From Mariniphaga sp041687255 (GTDB lineage Bacteria > Bacteroidota > Bacteroidia > Bacteroidales > Prolixibacteraceae): a stretch of DNA of 64,000 bases. Shown here piece by piece: positions 53,335-61,187 of the stretch. Where the stretch lies: assembly GCA_041687255.1 (NCBI GenBank), contig JAWLCL010000019.1, forward strand, positions 8,482 through 72,481, written 5' to 3'. A program made the translations under genes and the position numbers. The notes beneath the pieces are model-generated. The model saw nothing but the letters and a program-made list of their open reading frames with translations, did no database searches and was not told where the DNA came from. Each line of letters starts with the position of its first letter. The first letter of the stretch is position 1.

Positions 53335-54327
53335 ATGAAAAGACTAAGTTTTCTGATTATTTTCATATTGGCAGGTTCAACAATAGCATTATCTCAAAAA
53401 GCACCTTCAGGCAATCCGGCCGATTTTAAAGTAAAAACCTGTCTGCACTCTGTAAGCTATGCGGGTTTTTGGCGAGGACAGGAACGACTGACAGTAGATG
53501 AATTCCTCGTTAAAGCAAAAGAGCTGGGTTATGAAGGAGTGATGCTTGTGGCAAAACGTCCACATGTATCTCCCCACGATTACGACAAGGCAGCACGTGC
53601 CCGGGTGAAAGCAAAAATTGACTCATTGGGGCTTACGCTGGTTGGACTTGCAGGCTACACCGATTTCACTGCGGGCATCGACAAGCCCGGGATTCCCAAT
53701 GCCGAAATACAGGCTGCCTGGGTAGGGGAAATTGCCGAACTGGCCAAAGATTTAGGTACAAGTATGGTTCGCATTTTTACAGGATATGAGCGCCCCGGCA
53801 TTCCATATGACAAACAGTATGCAGAAGTAGTGGAAGGGCTTAAAATGGCAGGAAAACTTGCAGCTGAACATGGAGTTACACTGGCTGTGCAGAACCATCA
53901 TGATATAGCACTACACCACGATGCCATGTACTGGCTTCTTAATGAGGTGAACCTTCCAAATGTAATGGCAGGATGGGATGCCTGGTCACCGGTGCTGGAA
54001 GGTCTCTCTCCTGTTGAACAGCGGGAATCAATTCTCAGAATGAAGCCTTATATAATAAATACCATTGTAGCCGATTATGTATCACATCCTCGATATACCT
54101 ATGTAAATGAACTTACAAATTATAAGGGAGAACAGCCGGCTATGCGGGCAGTGCCGGTTGGCAGGGGAATCATTGATTACAAAAATTGGTTTGCTGCCTT
54201 GAAGGAAATTGGCTACCAGGGATGGGTTGTTTATGAGATGTGCGAAGTTCTTGACGGAGGCGGCTCAATTGAGAACCTGGACCGTACGGCTAAAGTTTTT
54301 CTAGATTACATGGAACAATTCAAGTGA
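53335..54327 (+). CDS. Secreted sugar phosphate isomerase/epimerase-like TIM-barrel protein
   Basis: Xylose-isomerase-like TIM barrel (AP endonuclease 2 superfamily), which includes sugar epimerases and isomerases. Here it has an N-terminal signal peptide (MKRLSFLIIFILAGSTIALSQ), so it acts outside the cytoplasm. Metal-binding and substrate residues are suggested by LTLVGLAGYTDF, MVRIFTGYERPG, LAVQNHHDIALHHDAM and VVYEMCEVLDGGGSIE. 330 residues. First of a run of same-strand genes linked to nucleoside/sugar breakdown. Confidence 0.82.
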   Translation: MKRLSFLIIFILAGSTIALSQKAPSGNPADFKVKTCLHSVSYAGFWRGQERLTVDEFLVKAKELGYEGVMLVAKRPHVSPHDYDKAARARVKAKIDSLGLTLVGLAGYTDFTAGIDKPGIPNAEIQAAWVGEIAELAKDLGTSMVRIFTGYERPGIPYDKQYAEVVEGLKMAGKLAAEHGVTLAVQNHHDIALHHDAMYWLLNEVNLPNVMAGWDAWSPVLEGLSPVEQRESILRMKPYIINTIVADYVSHPRYTYVNELTNYKGEQPAMRAVPVGRGIIDYKNWFAALKEIGYQGWVVYEMCEVLDGGGSIENLDRTAKVFLDYMEQFK

Positions 54328-54380
54328 GAATAAATTTTAATCATCATTTTTTATATTAACCTGATAAAAACTCTGCTGTA

Positions 54381-55370
54381 ATGAAAAAAATTATCCAATT
54401 AAGTATGGCAATTATTATGACAACATTGTTTTCAACAGCTCAAAATTTTCCAAAGCTTGAGGAATCCTTCCGGCTGAAACAACTGGAAGCGCCTGCAGGA
54501 AAAGTGTGGATGGTGCTCGATACAGACACCTACAATGAGGTTGACGACCAGTTTGCCCTGGCTTATGCATTTCTTTCAAAGGAAAATATTGAACTGGAAG
54601 CTGTTTATGCTGCTCCTTTTCACAACAACCGCTCCGACGGACCAGCCGACGGGATGGAGAAAAGTTACCAGGAAATCCTGCGGTTGCTTGGCTTGCTGGG
54701 TAAATCACCTGAAGGTTTTGCATTCCGCGGCTCCGACAGGTATCTGAAAGATACCTCTACCCCTGTCCGCAGCGAGGCGGCATTCGATTTGATAGAAAAA
54801 GCCATGGATGCCACCCCGGAAAACCCGCTTTATGTGGTGCCCATCGGATGCATTACCAATATTGCCTCTGCCATATTAATCGAACCAAAAATAATACAAA
54901 ACATAGTAGTGGTATGGCTGGGCGGCAATGGCCTTAACTGGCCCCATCAGAGAGAATTTAACCTGATGCAGGATGTACCTGCAGCACAGGTGGTGTTTAA
55001 CTCCGGAGTACCTGTGGTAGTAATGCCATGCCGGCCGGTGGTTTCACATTTTCACACCACTTTGCCCGAGCTTAAACATTATCTGGCAGGCAAAAATCAA
55101 CTCTCGGACTACCTGTACAATATTGTTGAGGATTACAGTGGGGGCCGTGAAGCTTACTCAAAGGTGATATGGGATGTTACTGCAGTGGCCTGGCTGGTGA
55201 ATCCCGAATGGATAAAAACGAACCTGGTGCACAGCCCTTTACTCACTGACCAGGTTACTTACAGTGTTGACCGGTCCCGGCATTTCATCCGTATGGCTGA
55301 AGAATTAAATCGCGATGCTATATTCAGAGATTTGTTTAAAAAACTGGCAGAACATTCTGTTCAGGAATAA
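54381..55370 (+). CDS. Secreted nucleoside hydrolase
   Basis: Inosine-uridine preferring type nucleoside hydrolase: cleaves nucleosides to base and ribose. A signal peptide (MKKIIQLSMAIIMTTLFSTAQ) sends it to the periplasm. The calcium/catalytic Asp cluster is seen as MVLDTDTYNEVDDQFAL (D-x-D-x5-DD), with IGCITNIASAILIEP and WLGGNGLNW further on, and DVTAVAWLVNP near the end. 329 residues. 53 bp after the TIM-barrel gene; upstream of a probable dead ORF and HAD/DUF1593 genes. Confidence 0.9.
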   Translation: MKKIIQLSMAIIMTTLFSTAQNFPKLEESFRLKQLEAPAGKVWMVLDTDTYNEVDDQFALAYAFLSKENIELEAVYAAPFHNNRSDGPADGMEKSYQEILRLLGLLGKSPEGFAFRGSDRYLKDTSTPVRSEAAFDLIEKAMDATPENPLYVVPIGCITNIASAILIEPKIIQNIVVVWLGGNGLNWPHQREFNLMQDVPAAQVVFNSGVPVVVMPCRPVVSHFHTTLPELKHYLAGKNQLSDYLYNIVEDYSGGREAYSKVIWDVTAVAWLVNPEWIKTNLVHSPLLTDQVTYSVDRSRHFIRMAEELNRDAIFRDLFKKLAEHSVQE

Positions 55371-55674
55371 CTACCTTCACAAAGGGGAGATGGGAAATAT
55401 ATTAATAGGGTTCGAATTGATTATTGAATAAAAGCACTGTGAACCTGCTGAGGAAAAGTTCGGTTATACCAAACCAGTTGAGCTTTTTATTGTTGATCTT
55501 TTCAGAGGACGAATAGCAGAAATTAAAACTCCGCCGGAACAGAGATAATGGAAAGAATTCTTTCTGCAATAAGAAGAATTCATTTCTGAAGCAATCCCGG
55601 ATGAATACGTTACATATGGTTCTCCTGCGTAAGTCCATAAAATTAGAATGGTTCAAAAACAATAATAATACAAT
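55371..55674. other. Gap in nucleoside cluster with possible dead ORF
   Basis: 304 bp between the nucleoside hydrolase and HAD genes, the only large break in this operon-like run. It contains the interrupted reading frame listed at 55390-55632; no terminator or clear promoter is seen. Confidence 0.45.
55390..55632 (+). pseudogene. Possible degraded small gene with three internal TAA codons
   Basis: From an ATG at 55390, preceded by a purine-rich AGGGGAG-like stretch, the frame reads through 80 codons to a TAA at 55630 but has TAA at codons 14, 49 and 57. Between the stops the peptide is protein-like (KPVELFIVDLFRGRIAEIKT, then EFISEAIPDEYVTYGSP). Each TAA could come from CAA by one transition. 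I do not recognise a parent family, and chance cannot be excluded in AT-rich DNA. Confidence 0.35.
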
Positions 55675-56322
55675 ATGCTGAAAGGAGTTTTATTTGACAT
55701 GGACGGCGTGCTGCTCGATTCGGAGGAATTGACTTCAGAAGCTGCCGTTGAATATTTCGCAAAAAAAGGGTTTGAGATAAAAACCGAAGATTTCATACCG
55801 TTTTACGGCATGGGTGAGGAAAAATACTTTGGCGGTGTGGCAGAAAAATATAACATACCTTTCGACGTAGAGATAGAAAAATATAAGGTTTATGACTTGT
55901 TTTATGAAATGGCAAAGGGAAAAATGGATGCCCTGCCGGGTGTTCACCAATTTCTGGAAAAAGTAAAAGCCATGAACCTGAAAACGGCTGTAGCAACCAG
56001 TGCCAGCAGATATAAAATGAAAATCAACCTCAGGCTGATTGGGCTGACTGAATCCGATTTCGACACTTTAGTTACAGGAGAAGACATAACTGCAAACAAG
56101 CCCGATCCGGAGATTTTTATAAAGGCAGCCACTAACCTGGGGCTGAAACCTTTGGAATGTCTGGTTGTGGAAGATGCTCCGGGTGGTGTACAGGCTGCCA
56201 AAAGCGCCGGCTGTAAATGCATGGCGGTTATGACCTCCTTTTCGGAAAAGGAGCTTGCAAATGCCGATTGGATAGTAAATGACCTGACATCTTATTCTTC
56301 TGAAATATTTAGTTTCACTTAA
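55675..56322 (+). CDS. HAD-family phosphatase / beta-phosphoglucomutase-like
   Basis: Cytosolic HAD hydrolase, class IA, like beta-phosphoglucomutase or sugar phosphatases. The 215-residue product starts LKGVLFDMDGVLLDSEEL with the nucleophile Asp9, then VATSASRYKMK (motif II Ser/Thr), and KPDPEIF plus VVEDAPGGVQAAKSAG (motifs III/IV with VVEDA). No signal peptide, unlike its neighbours. It could dephosphorylate or isomerise ribose or related sugars released by the hydrolases nearby. The stop is 2 bp before the DUF1593 gene. Confidence 0.9.
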   Translation: MLKGVLFDMDGVLLDSEELTSEAAVEYFAKKGFEIKTEDFIPFYGMGEEKYFGGVAEKYNIPFDVEIEKYKVYDLFYEMAKGKMDALPGVHQFLEKVKAMNLKTAVATSASRYKMKINLRLIGLTESDFDTLVTGEDITANKPDPEIFIKAATNLGLKPLECLVVEDAPGGVQAAKSAGCKCMAVMTSFSEKELANADWIVNDLTSYSSEIFSFT

Positions 56323-56324
56323 TA

Positions 56325-57365
56325 ATGAAAAAGCTAAGCCTGCTGCTGACGATTCTTATTTTTGTTGCAGCAACACTGAATTTAAGAAGTGAAAGCCGCC
56401 CGCGGGTGTTTGTATTTACCGACATAAATATTGATTCGGGTGACCCTGATGACCGGCAATCGCTGATTCACCTGCTCTGGTATGCCGATGAACTTAGAAT
56501 TGAAGGAATTGTACCCGAACGATGGAATGCCAACGGTCTTATAGCCTGTCAGCTTGCTGCTGATGCATATGCAAAAGATTACAAACAATACAGGTTCTAC
56601 GAAAAAGAATATCCACAACCTGAAGCTGTTAAGAAAATGTTTGCCACTGATGTAGAGGATGCCATAAAACGTTTTCAACAAGCAGCTTCCGTCACTGATG
56701 ATCCGTTGTATGTCCTTGTGTGGGGAAGCATGCGACTTTTCGGAGATGCATTACGAAGCAAACCGGAAGTATGGAGAAACATCCGTGTCATTACAATCGG
56801 AACCGACCTGATGATGGAAGCTTACCGGCAATATATTCCTGTAACCTGGGAAACTACGGAAAAACCTTGCGAGCAATACAATTGGAACGGGCACGGACGC
56901 AATGAAATCTTTAACGATTCGCGTTTTAAAAAAATGTGGTGGCTTGAGATAAACTGGACCTATGAAGGGATGTTTTCAGGAAAGGAACCCGCAGAGATGT
57001 TTCATAAATTACAATCGTATGGAGCCTTGGGAAACCATATGAATGAAGTGGTGAAAAATGAACAGTGGGCTAAATATTTTCGGGTTGGTGACACCCCTTC
57101 CGTTTTATATGTAATCGATCCGGAGCAAAACCTGGATAATCCAATCCATAGCAGTTGGGCAGGTAAATTCATCAAGCCATTCCCAAAAGAACGTCCTAAT
57201 TATTATGCTGATTATAATGGACCTGTGGAATGGAATTATTCCAATCCGTGTGAAACATGGAACAACCATATTGCGTTTCGCGACCATGCCAAAAGTACCC
57301 TGGAAGCCCGGCGTCCGGAAATGTATGAGGCTTTACTGAATAAGCTGAATAAAATATATAAATAA
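56325..57365 (+). CDS. Secreted DUF1593 nucleoside-hydrolase-like protein
   Basis: DUF1593 family protein, distantly related to nucleoside hydrolases; some members are linked to cellulose-active loci, but substrate is unproven. A signal-like N-terminus (MKKLSLLLTILIFVAATLNLRS) precedes VFTDINIDSGDPDDRQSLIHLL with the Asp cluster D-x-N-x-D-x-x-DPDD, VLVWGSMRLFGDALRSKPE and INWTYEGMFSG. 346 residues. 2 bp after the HAD gene, so the two are translated together. Together with the upstream hydrolase this suggests extracytoplasmic nucleoside breakdown. Confidence 0.85.
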   Translation: MKKLSLLLTILIFVAATLNLRSESRPRVFVFTDINIDSGDPDDRQSLIHLLWYADELRIEGIVPERWNANGLIACQLAADAYAKDYKQYRFYEKEYPQPEAVKKMFATDVEDAIKRFQQAASVTDDPLYVLVWGSMRLFGDALRSKPEVWRNIRVITIGTDLMMEAYRQYIPVTWETTEKPCEQYNWNGHGRNEIFNDSRFKKMWWLEINWTYEGMFSGKEPAEMFHKLQSYGALGNHMNEVVKNEQWAKYFRVGDTPSVLYVIDPEQNLDNPIHSSWAGKFIKPFPKERPNYYADYNGPVEWNYSNPCETWNNHIAFRDHAKSTLEARRPEMYEALLNKLNKIYK

Positions 57366-57488
57366 CAGGTTGGGTTTAAGATTTGCCATTATTGAAAATG
57401 AATTGAACAAAATCCCCTTCGTTAAGCTTATTCTTAAATGGTTTTATACTTAAAATGATAAGGGTGTTTCATAAATATTTTTAAAAAA

Positions 57489-58490
57489 ATGGAGCATAAA
57501 TTTTCAAGAAAAGATTTTATCCGCACACTCATGACCGGAGTGTTAATGGGCCCGGCTGTTTTAAAAACACAAGCTTTCAGATCAAGCGGCATCCCTACCC
57601 GTGCACTGGGTAATACAGGTGAACGGGTTTCCATTGTAGGTTTCGGCGGATGGGATTTGGGCTACATCAACGAAAATCTGGCCATTCGAATGATACATGA
57701 AGGCGTTGATGAAGGCATTACGTTTATCGACAATGCGTGGGAATACAATCAGGGTCGTTCGGAAGAAGTTGTCGGCAAGGCTTTAAAGCAAGGCAACCTG
57801 CGGGATAAAGTTTTCCTGATGACTAAGGTCTGTGCCCGCGATTATGAAGGGGCTAAACGGCATCTTGAAGATGGGCTCAGAAGGTTGAATACCGATATGA
57901 TTGATATGGTGCAGCTCCATTCTATACAGTATGATGGCGACCGGGAGCGTATTTCAGATCCCGATAATGGTGCGCTGAGAGCCCTTATTGAAGGCAGAGA
58001 AGAAGGAAAACTTCGTTATATTGGCTTTACCGGACACAGGGATCCTCAAATACACCTCGGCATGTTAAACCTGCCGTTTGAATGGGATGCCGTTCAACTG
58101 CCGCTGAACATCATGGATGCTCATTACAACAGTTTTCAGAAACGCGTACTGCCCATTTTGAATGAACGAAATATTGCCGCATTGGGTATGAAGTCATTGA
58201 CCGGAGGATTTTCACGCATTTCGGAAAAAGTGAATGTAAGCGCCGAATTATGCAGGCGTTATGCTCTCTCACTGCCGGTCAGCACATTGATTTGCGGAAT
58301 GCAAAACCATGAGGAAATGCAGTTGATGATTAAAATAGCCCGAAATTTCAAACCACTCACAGAAGAAAAAATCAATGAATTGCTGGATATGTCAATGGCA
58401 GCAGCAACAGACGGTGCTCCGGAAAGATATAAAGATCCATCAAGCGGCTACGGGTGCTCATACCATACCCGTATTCTGAGAGAGGAATAA
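57489..58490 (+). CDS. Aldo/keto reductase with Tat-like signal
   Basis: NADP-dependent oxidoreductase, TIM barrel, substrate unknown. A Tat-like N-terminus (SRKDFIRTLMTGVLMGP; RK instead of RR) would export it folded. Core landmarks: STALGNTGERVSIVG position as RALGNTGERVSIVGFGGWD, FIDNAWEYNQGRSEEVVGKAL with the Tyr of the catalytic tetrad, DMVQLHSIQ and ALGMKSLTGG. 333 residues. 123 bp after the DUF1593 gene with no clear terminator, so it may end the same transcript. Confidence 0.86.
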   Translation: MEHKFSRKDFIRTLMTGVLMGPAVLKTQAFRSSGIPTRALGNTGERVSIVGFGGWDLGYINENLAIRMIHEGVDEGITFIDNAWEYNQGRSEEVVGKALKQGNLRDKVFLMTKVCARDYEGAKRHLEDGLRRLNTDMIDMVQLHSIQYDGDRERISDPDNGALRALIEGREEGKLRYIGFTGHRDPQIHLGMLNLPFEWDAVQLPLNIMDAHYNSFQKRVLPILNERNIAALGMKSLTGGFSRISEKVNVSAELCRRYALSLPVSTLICGMQNHEEMQLMIKIARNFKPLTEEKINELLDMSMAAATDGAPERYKDPSSGYGCSYHTRILREE

Positions 58491-58497
58491 TTACACT

Positions 58498-59376
58498 CTA
58501 AACAAATTTTCCCTTCTCCCGAATGGCAAATTGTAGAAGCGTGCCGGGTTGCCTGCCGGTAATATCAGTTACTGTGGAAGTCAGCCGTGGATTGTTTTTG
58601 CCTAACCGGGGCAGGAAATGCAACATAATCATAACCATAATCATAGGCATTGATTTACCCTGCTTCCGCTTATCAAGGATAAACCGGACAAGATTAGGAC
58701 TTTCATACCGGACAAGTTTCCCCAATACTTCGGTAAGAATAGCAGCCACTTCTTTAAACCCGGCAAATTCGGAACCGGTTATTTCAAAAGCCTGGTTTTT
58801 ATAACGTTCAAAATCATTTATGACATATGTTGCGGTTAATCCAACATCACGCGCATCTACCCAGTTAAATTTAAGGCTACCTGAAGGAACAACAATTTTT
58901 TGCCGGGTTCTTATATCATGCAAAAAAGTCGAGGTAAGATTCTGCATAAAATAGCCAGGCCTGAGGAAAACATATTCCAAATTTTCATCCATAATCAGTT
59001 TCTCTATTTTATGGTGTGGAATGAACTTTTGGGATTCTGCACCCTGCACTGATAAAAAAATAATTTTATTTACCTTTTTTCCCTTCATAACCCTGATAAA
59101 GGGAGCGAAATATTTGTTCACATCGGCCAGCTGAGGCGGCCGGAGCAGAAAAACCACATCAACACCTTCGAGGGCAGGCAAGAAAGTAGAGGAATCGGTA
59201 AAATCAACCTTTCGGAATTCTGCAACATCATATTCAGCAAGTGCTTTTTTTGCTTTCTCTACCGAATGACTACCGGCAATAATGCTCATTGAAGAGTTAA
59301 TTTCATTAAGGCCCCTGACTACTTCCAGGCCAATATTTCCAGTTGCACCGGTTATAAGTACTTTTTTATTTTCCAT
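58498..59376 (-). CDS. NmrA-like / quinone oxidoreductase type NAD(P)-binding protein
   Basis: Atypical short-chain dehydrogenase of the NmrA/QorB group. The Rossmann motif is VLITGATGNIGLEVVRGL at the N-terminus, followed by DVVFLLRPP and FLSVQGAESQKFIPHHKIEKLI, then NFVDARDVG position as FNWVDARDVGLTATYV. 292 residues, no signal peptide. Relatives act as NAD(P)H quinone reductases or redox sensors. A near-consensus -7 box TACATTCG lies 20 bp upstream on the minus strand. Confidence 0.87.
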   Translation of the reverse strand: MENKKVLITGATGNIGLEVVRGLNEINSSMSIIAGSHSVEKAKKALAEYDVAEFRKVDFTDSSTFLPALEGVDVVFLLRPPQLADVNKYFAPFIRVMKGKKVNKIIFLSVQGAESQKFIPHHKIEKLIMDENLEYVFLRPGYFMQNLTSTFLHDIRTRQKIVVPSGSLKFNWVDARDVGLTATYVINDFERYKNQAFEITGSEFAGFKEVAAILTEVLGKLVRYESPNLVRFILDKRKQGKSMPMIMVMIMLHFLPRLGKNNPRLTSTVTDITGRQPGTLLQFAIREKGKFV

Positions 59377-59693
59377 TGGTCAGAAAAGGCATTTGGCGAA
59401 TGTACTTTTTTCTGCTAAATTCCGGAAATTAAATTCCGCACAATCATCAACGTCAGCCTTTGACTCCCATTGTTGCTCCGCCTGCAGGTAAAACCATCTA
59501 TCCACCGGATCGTTTTCCTGAGAACCTTTATCTCCGGGCAATGGTCCTCTCCACCCGGCAAATAATACCTGTATATAAACAAGAAAAACATGACACAATA
59601 AACCAGTGCAGGTTCTATAGGATTGTATACTACCTACCTACAGCAAGAGACCATTTATTCCCCATGGAATTGATGTCGATGATCATCTTTTTA
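59377..59693. other. Spacer with an unassigned open frame
   Basis: 317 bp. A plus-strand frame is open from about 59428 to 59735 (stop inside the next gene's 3' end) and reads IYPPDRFPENLYLRAMVL and then INQCRFYRIVYYLPTARD. It has no ATG at its beginning, only a TTG at 59460. The composition is coding-like, but I recognise no family. It may be an interrupted gene remnant or a chance frame. Confidence 0.3.
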
Positions 59694-60134
59694 TTACAGA
59701 AGTGCTCTGTCCCAGGGAATTCCGGCCAAAACTAAAATAAAGGCAATACCATACCAAATGACTGCAGATTTATGCTTGTTCACCGACAACAATGCCCTTT
59801 TCGATTTTACCCGTCCCACATGCACAAGCACAAGAGCGATTATCATAATAAGAATATGTTCCACCGCATAAAAACGTAAAGCGGAATTTTTCATGGCTGC
59901 CCCGAAATCGGCAAATGCCGCTTTGGTGAACGGGCTTAAGAATAAATAGAGGACCAAGCCTATAAGAAGTTGCAAATCAACGAAAATGGTAAGCAGCAGT
60001 CCCATCAGATTATCCTTTTTGGTCCAATCTTTTTTTCCAAACCACCCTCTTAAAGCTAAAATAAGCACCAATAAAAAGGCAATTAACACAAACCAGCGAA
60101 GGAGGTTATGGGTATGTAAAAGTCCGGTATACAT
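59694..60134 (-). CDS. Four-helix membrane protein of unknown function
   Basis: A 146-residue integral membrane protein with four hydrophobic segments at about 10-28, 45-66, 84-105 and 122-140. Conserved-looking His residues at HTHNLLRW (residues 7-9) and in AVEHILIMIIALVLVHVGRVK might bind heme, as in small cytochrome b-like membrane proteins; this is a suggestion only. Same strand as the two NAD(P)-binding proteins, but separated by about 96 bp and 317 bp spacers. Confidence 0.75.
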   Translation of the reverse strand: MYTGLLHTHNLLRWFVLIAFLLVLILALRGWFGKKDWTKKDNLMGLLLTIFVDLQLLIGLVLYLFLSPFTKAAFADFGAAMKNSALRFYAVEHILIMIIALVLVHVGRVKSKRALLSVNKHKSAVIWYGIAFILVLAGIPWDRALL

Positions 60135-60230
60135 AATTTTTTGTTTAAGATTAAGAGTGAAACATTTAAAAACGGATTTGGTTGAGAAAACTTGGTTTCC
60201 TATTGAATATTTTTTTAAGCACTTCCTTCA

Positions 60231-60917
60231 TTAACCTTCGGCAAGTGCGAAAATTTCATCGGCAGTCCACACCTTTTTTTCGGTTGATGGCCGCAGTGCT
60301 GCTTTTATCATAGCCCTGGCAACGGTATCTCCTTCTATTGGCCGGTATTTTTTGAAAATAAAACGGGTAAAAAAACCTACAATGGGAATAAATATCTTTT
60401 CTGACAAACGATTTTCATCACGTTCTCCGGCCAATGCCGAAGGCCGGAGAATAGTCGGCTTTCGGAATCCTATTCTTAAAACTGCTTCGTCGAGTTCACC
60501 TTTAATGCGGTTGTAAAACAGCCGGGATTCGGCATCAGCACCAACAGCTGAAACAAGAACATAGGTCTCAATTCCATTCTGTTTTGCCTTCTGGGCGAAT
60601 TTCAAATTAAAAGTTACATCCACTTCATACTGCTTTTCTTTGCTTCCTGCCTTTTTCAGAGTTGTCCCCAAAGCTGAGAAAAGCACTTCTCCTTTTAAAT
60701 GCTTTTCCCACTTTTCACTGTCACTGAAATCGACGATTTGTTGCTCCAGTTTTGGATGAGTAATTCCTGATTCACGCCGGACGAAAAGGCGTACCTTATC
60801 AAATTTCCGATTTTCCAGTAATCTTTTTACAAGTTCCTTTCCCACCAAACCTGTGGCACCAATAACATTTGCAGTTAAACGCGGATTATTTTTTCTTAAT
60901 ATGCGGTTGTTTTCCAT
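60231..60917 (-). CDS. NAD(P)H-binding oxidoreductase (HTATIP2/NmrA-like)
   Basis: Atypical short-chain dehydrogenase, 228 residues, with the NADPH motif VIGATGLVGKELVKRLLEN near the N-terminus, VDFSDSEKWEKHLKGEVLFSALGTTLKKAGSK (core FSALGTT), YVLVSAVGADAESRLFYNRIKGELDEAV with Tyr-x-x-x-Lys-like NRIKGE, and TILRPSALAGERDENR. It resembles the HTATIP2/TIP30 oxidoreductases rather than classical SDRs. Upstream are a divergent-free spacer and then the sensor kinase; physiological role unclear. Confidence 0.85.
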   Translation of the reverse strand: MENNRILRKNNPRLTANVIGATGLVGKELVKRLLENRKFDKVRLFVRRESGITHPKLEQQIVDFSDSEKWEKHLKGEVLFSALGTTLKKAGSKEKQYEVDVTFNLKFAQKAKQNGIETYVLVSAVGADAESRLFYNRIKGELDEAVLRIGFRKPTILRPSALAGERDENRLSEKIFIPIVGFFTRFIFKKYRPIEGDTVARAMIKAALRPSTEKKVWTADEIFALAEG

Positions 60918-61187
60918 ATGTCAAATAATTTTTACCTCAACACAGGTGTCGGCTTATTTTTTTAACTTTTTCCCGGAAAAGGTAATATTTGTATAAGTGA
61001 TTCTACTTTTTACCTCACTTCCTCATGCTGATTCTCCGGCATCCATTTCAATTGCCTTCTATAGAAACGCTTAGTTTCATCACAAAAACTTTAGTAAAAA
61101 CAACAGCATGAAGCATATGTTCTAAAAAAAGCAACAAATTCTCCCAATGATTTATTAACAATTTGTTTTCCGGTATATTTAAAATGA

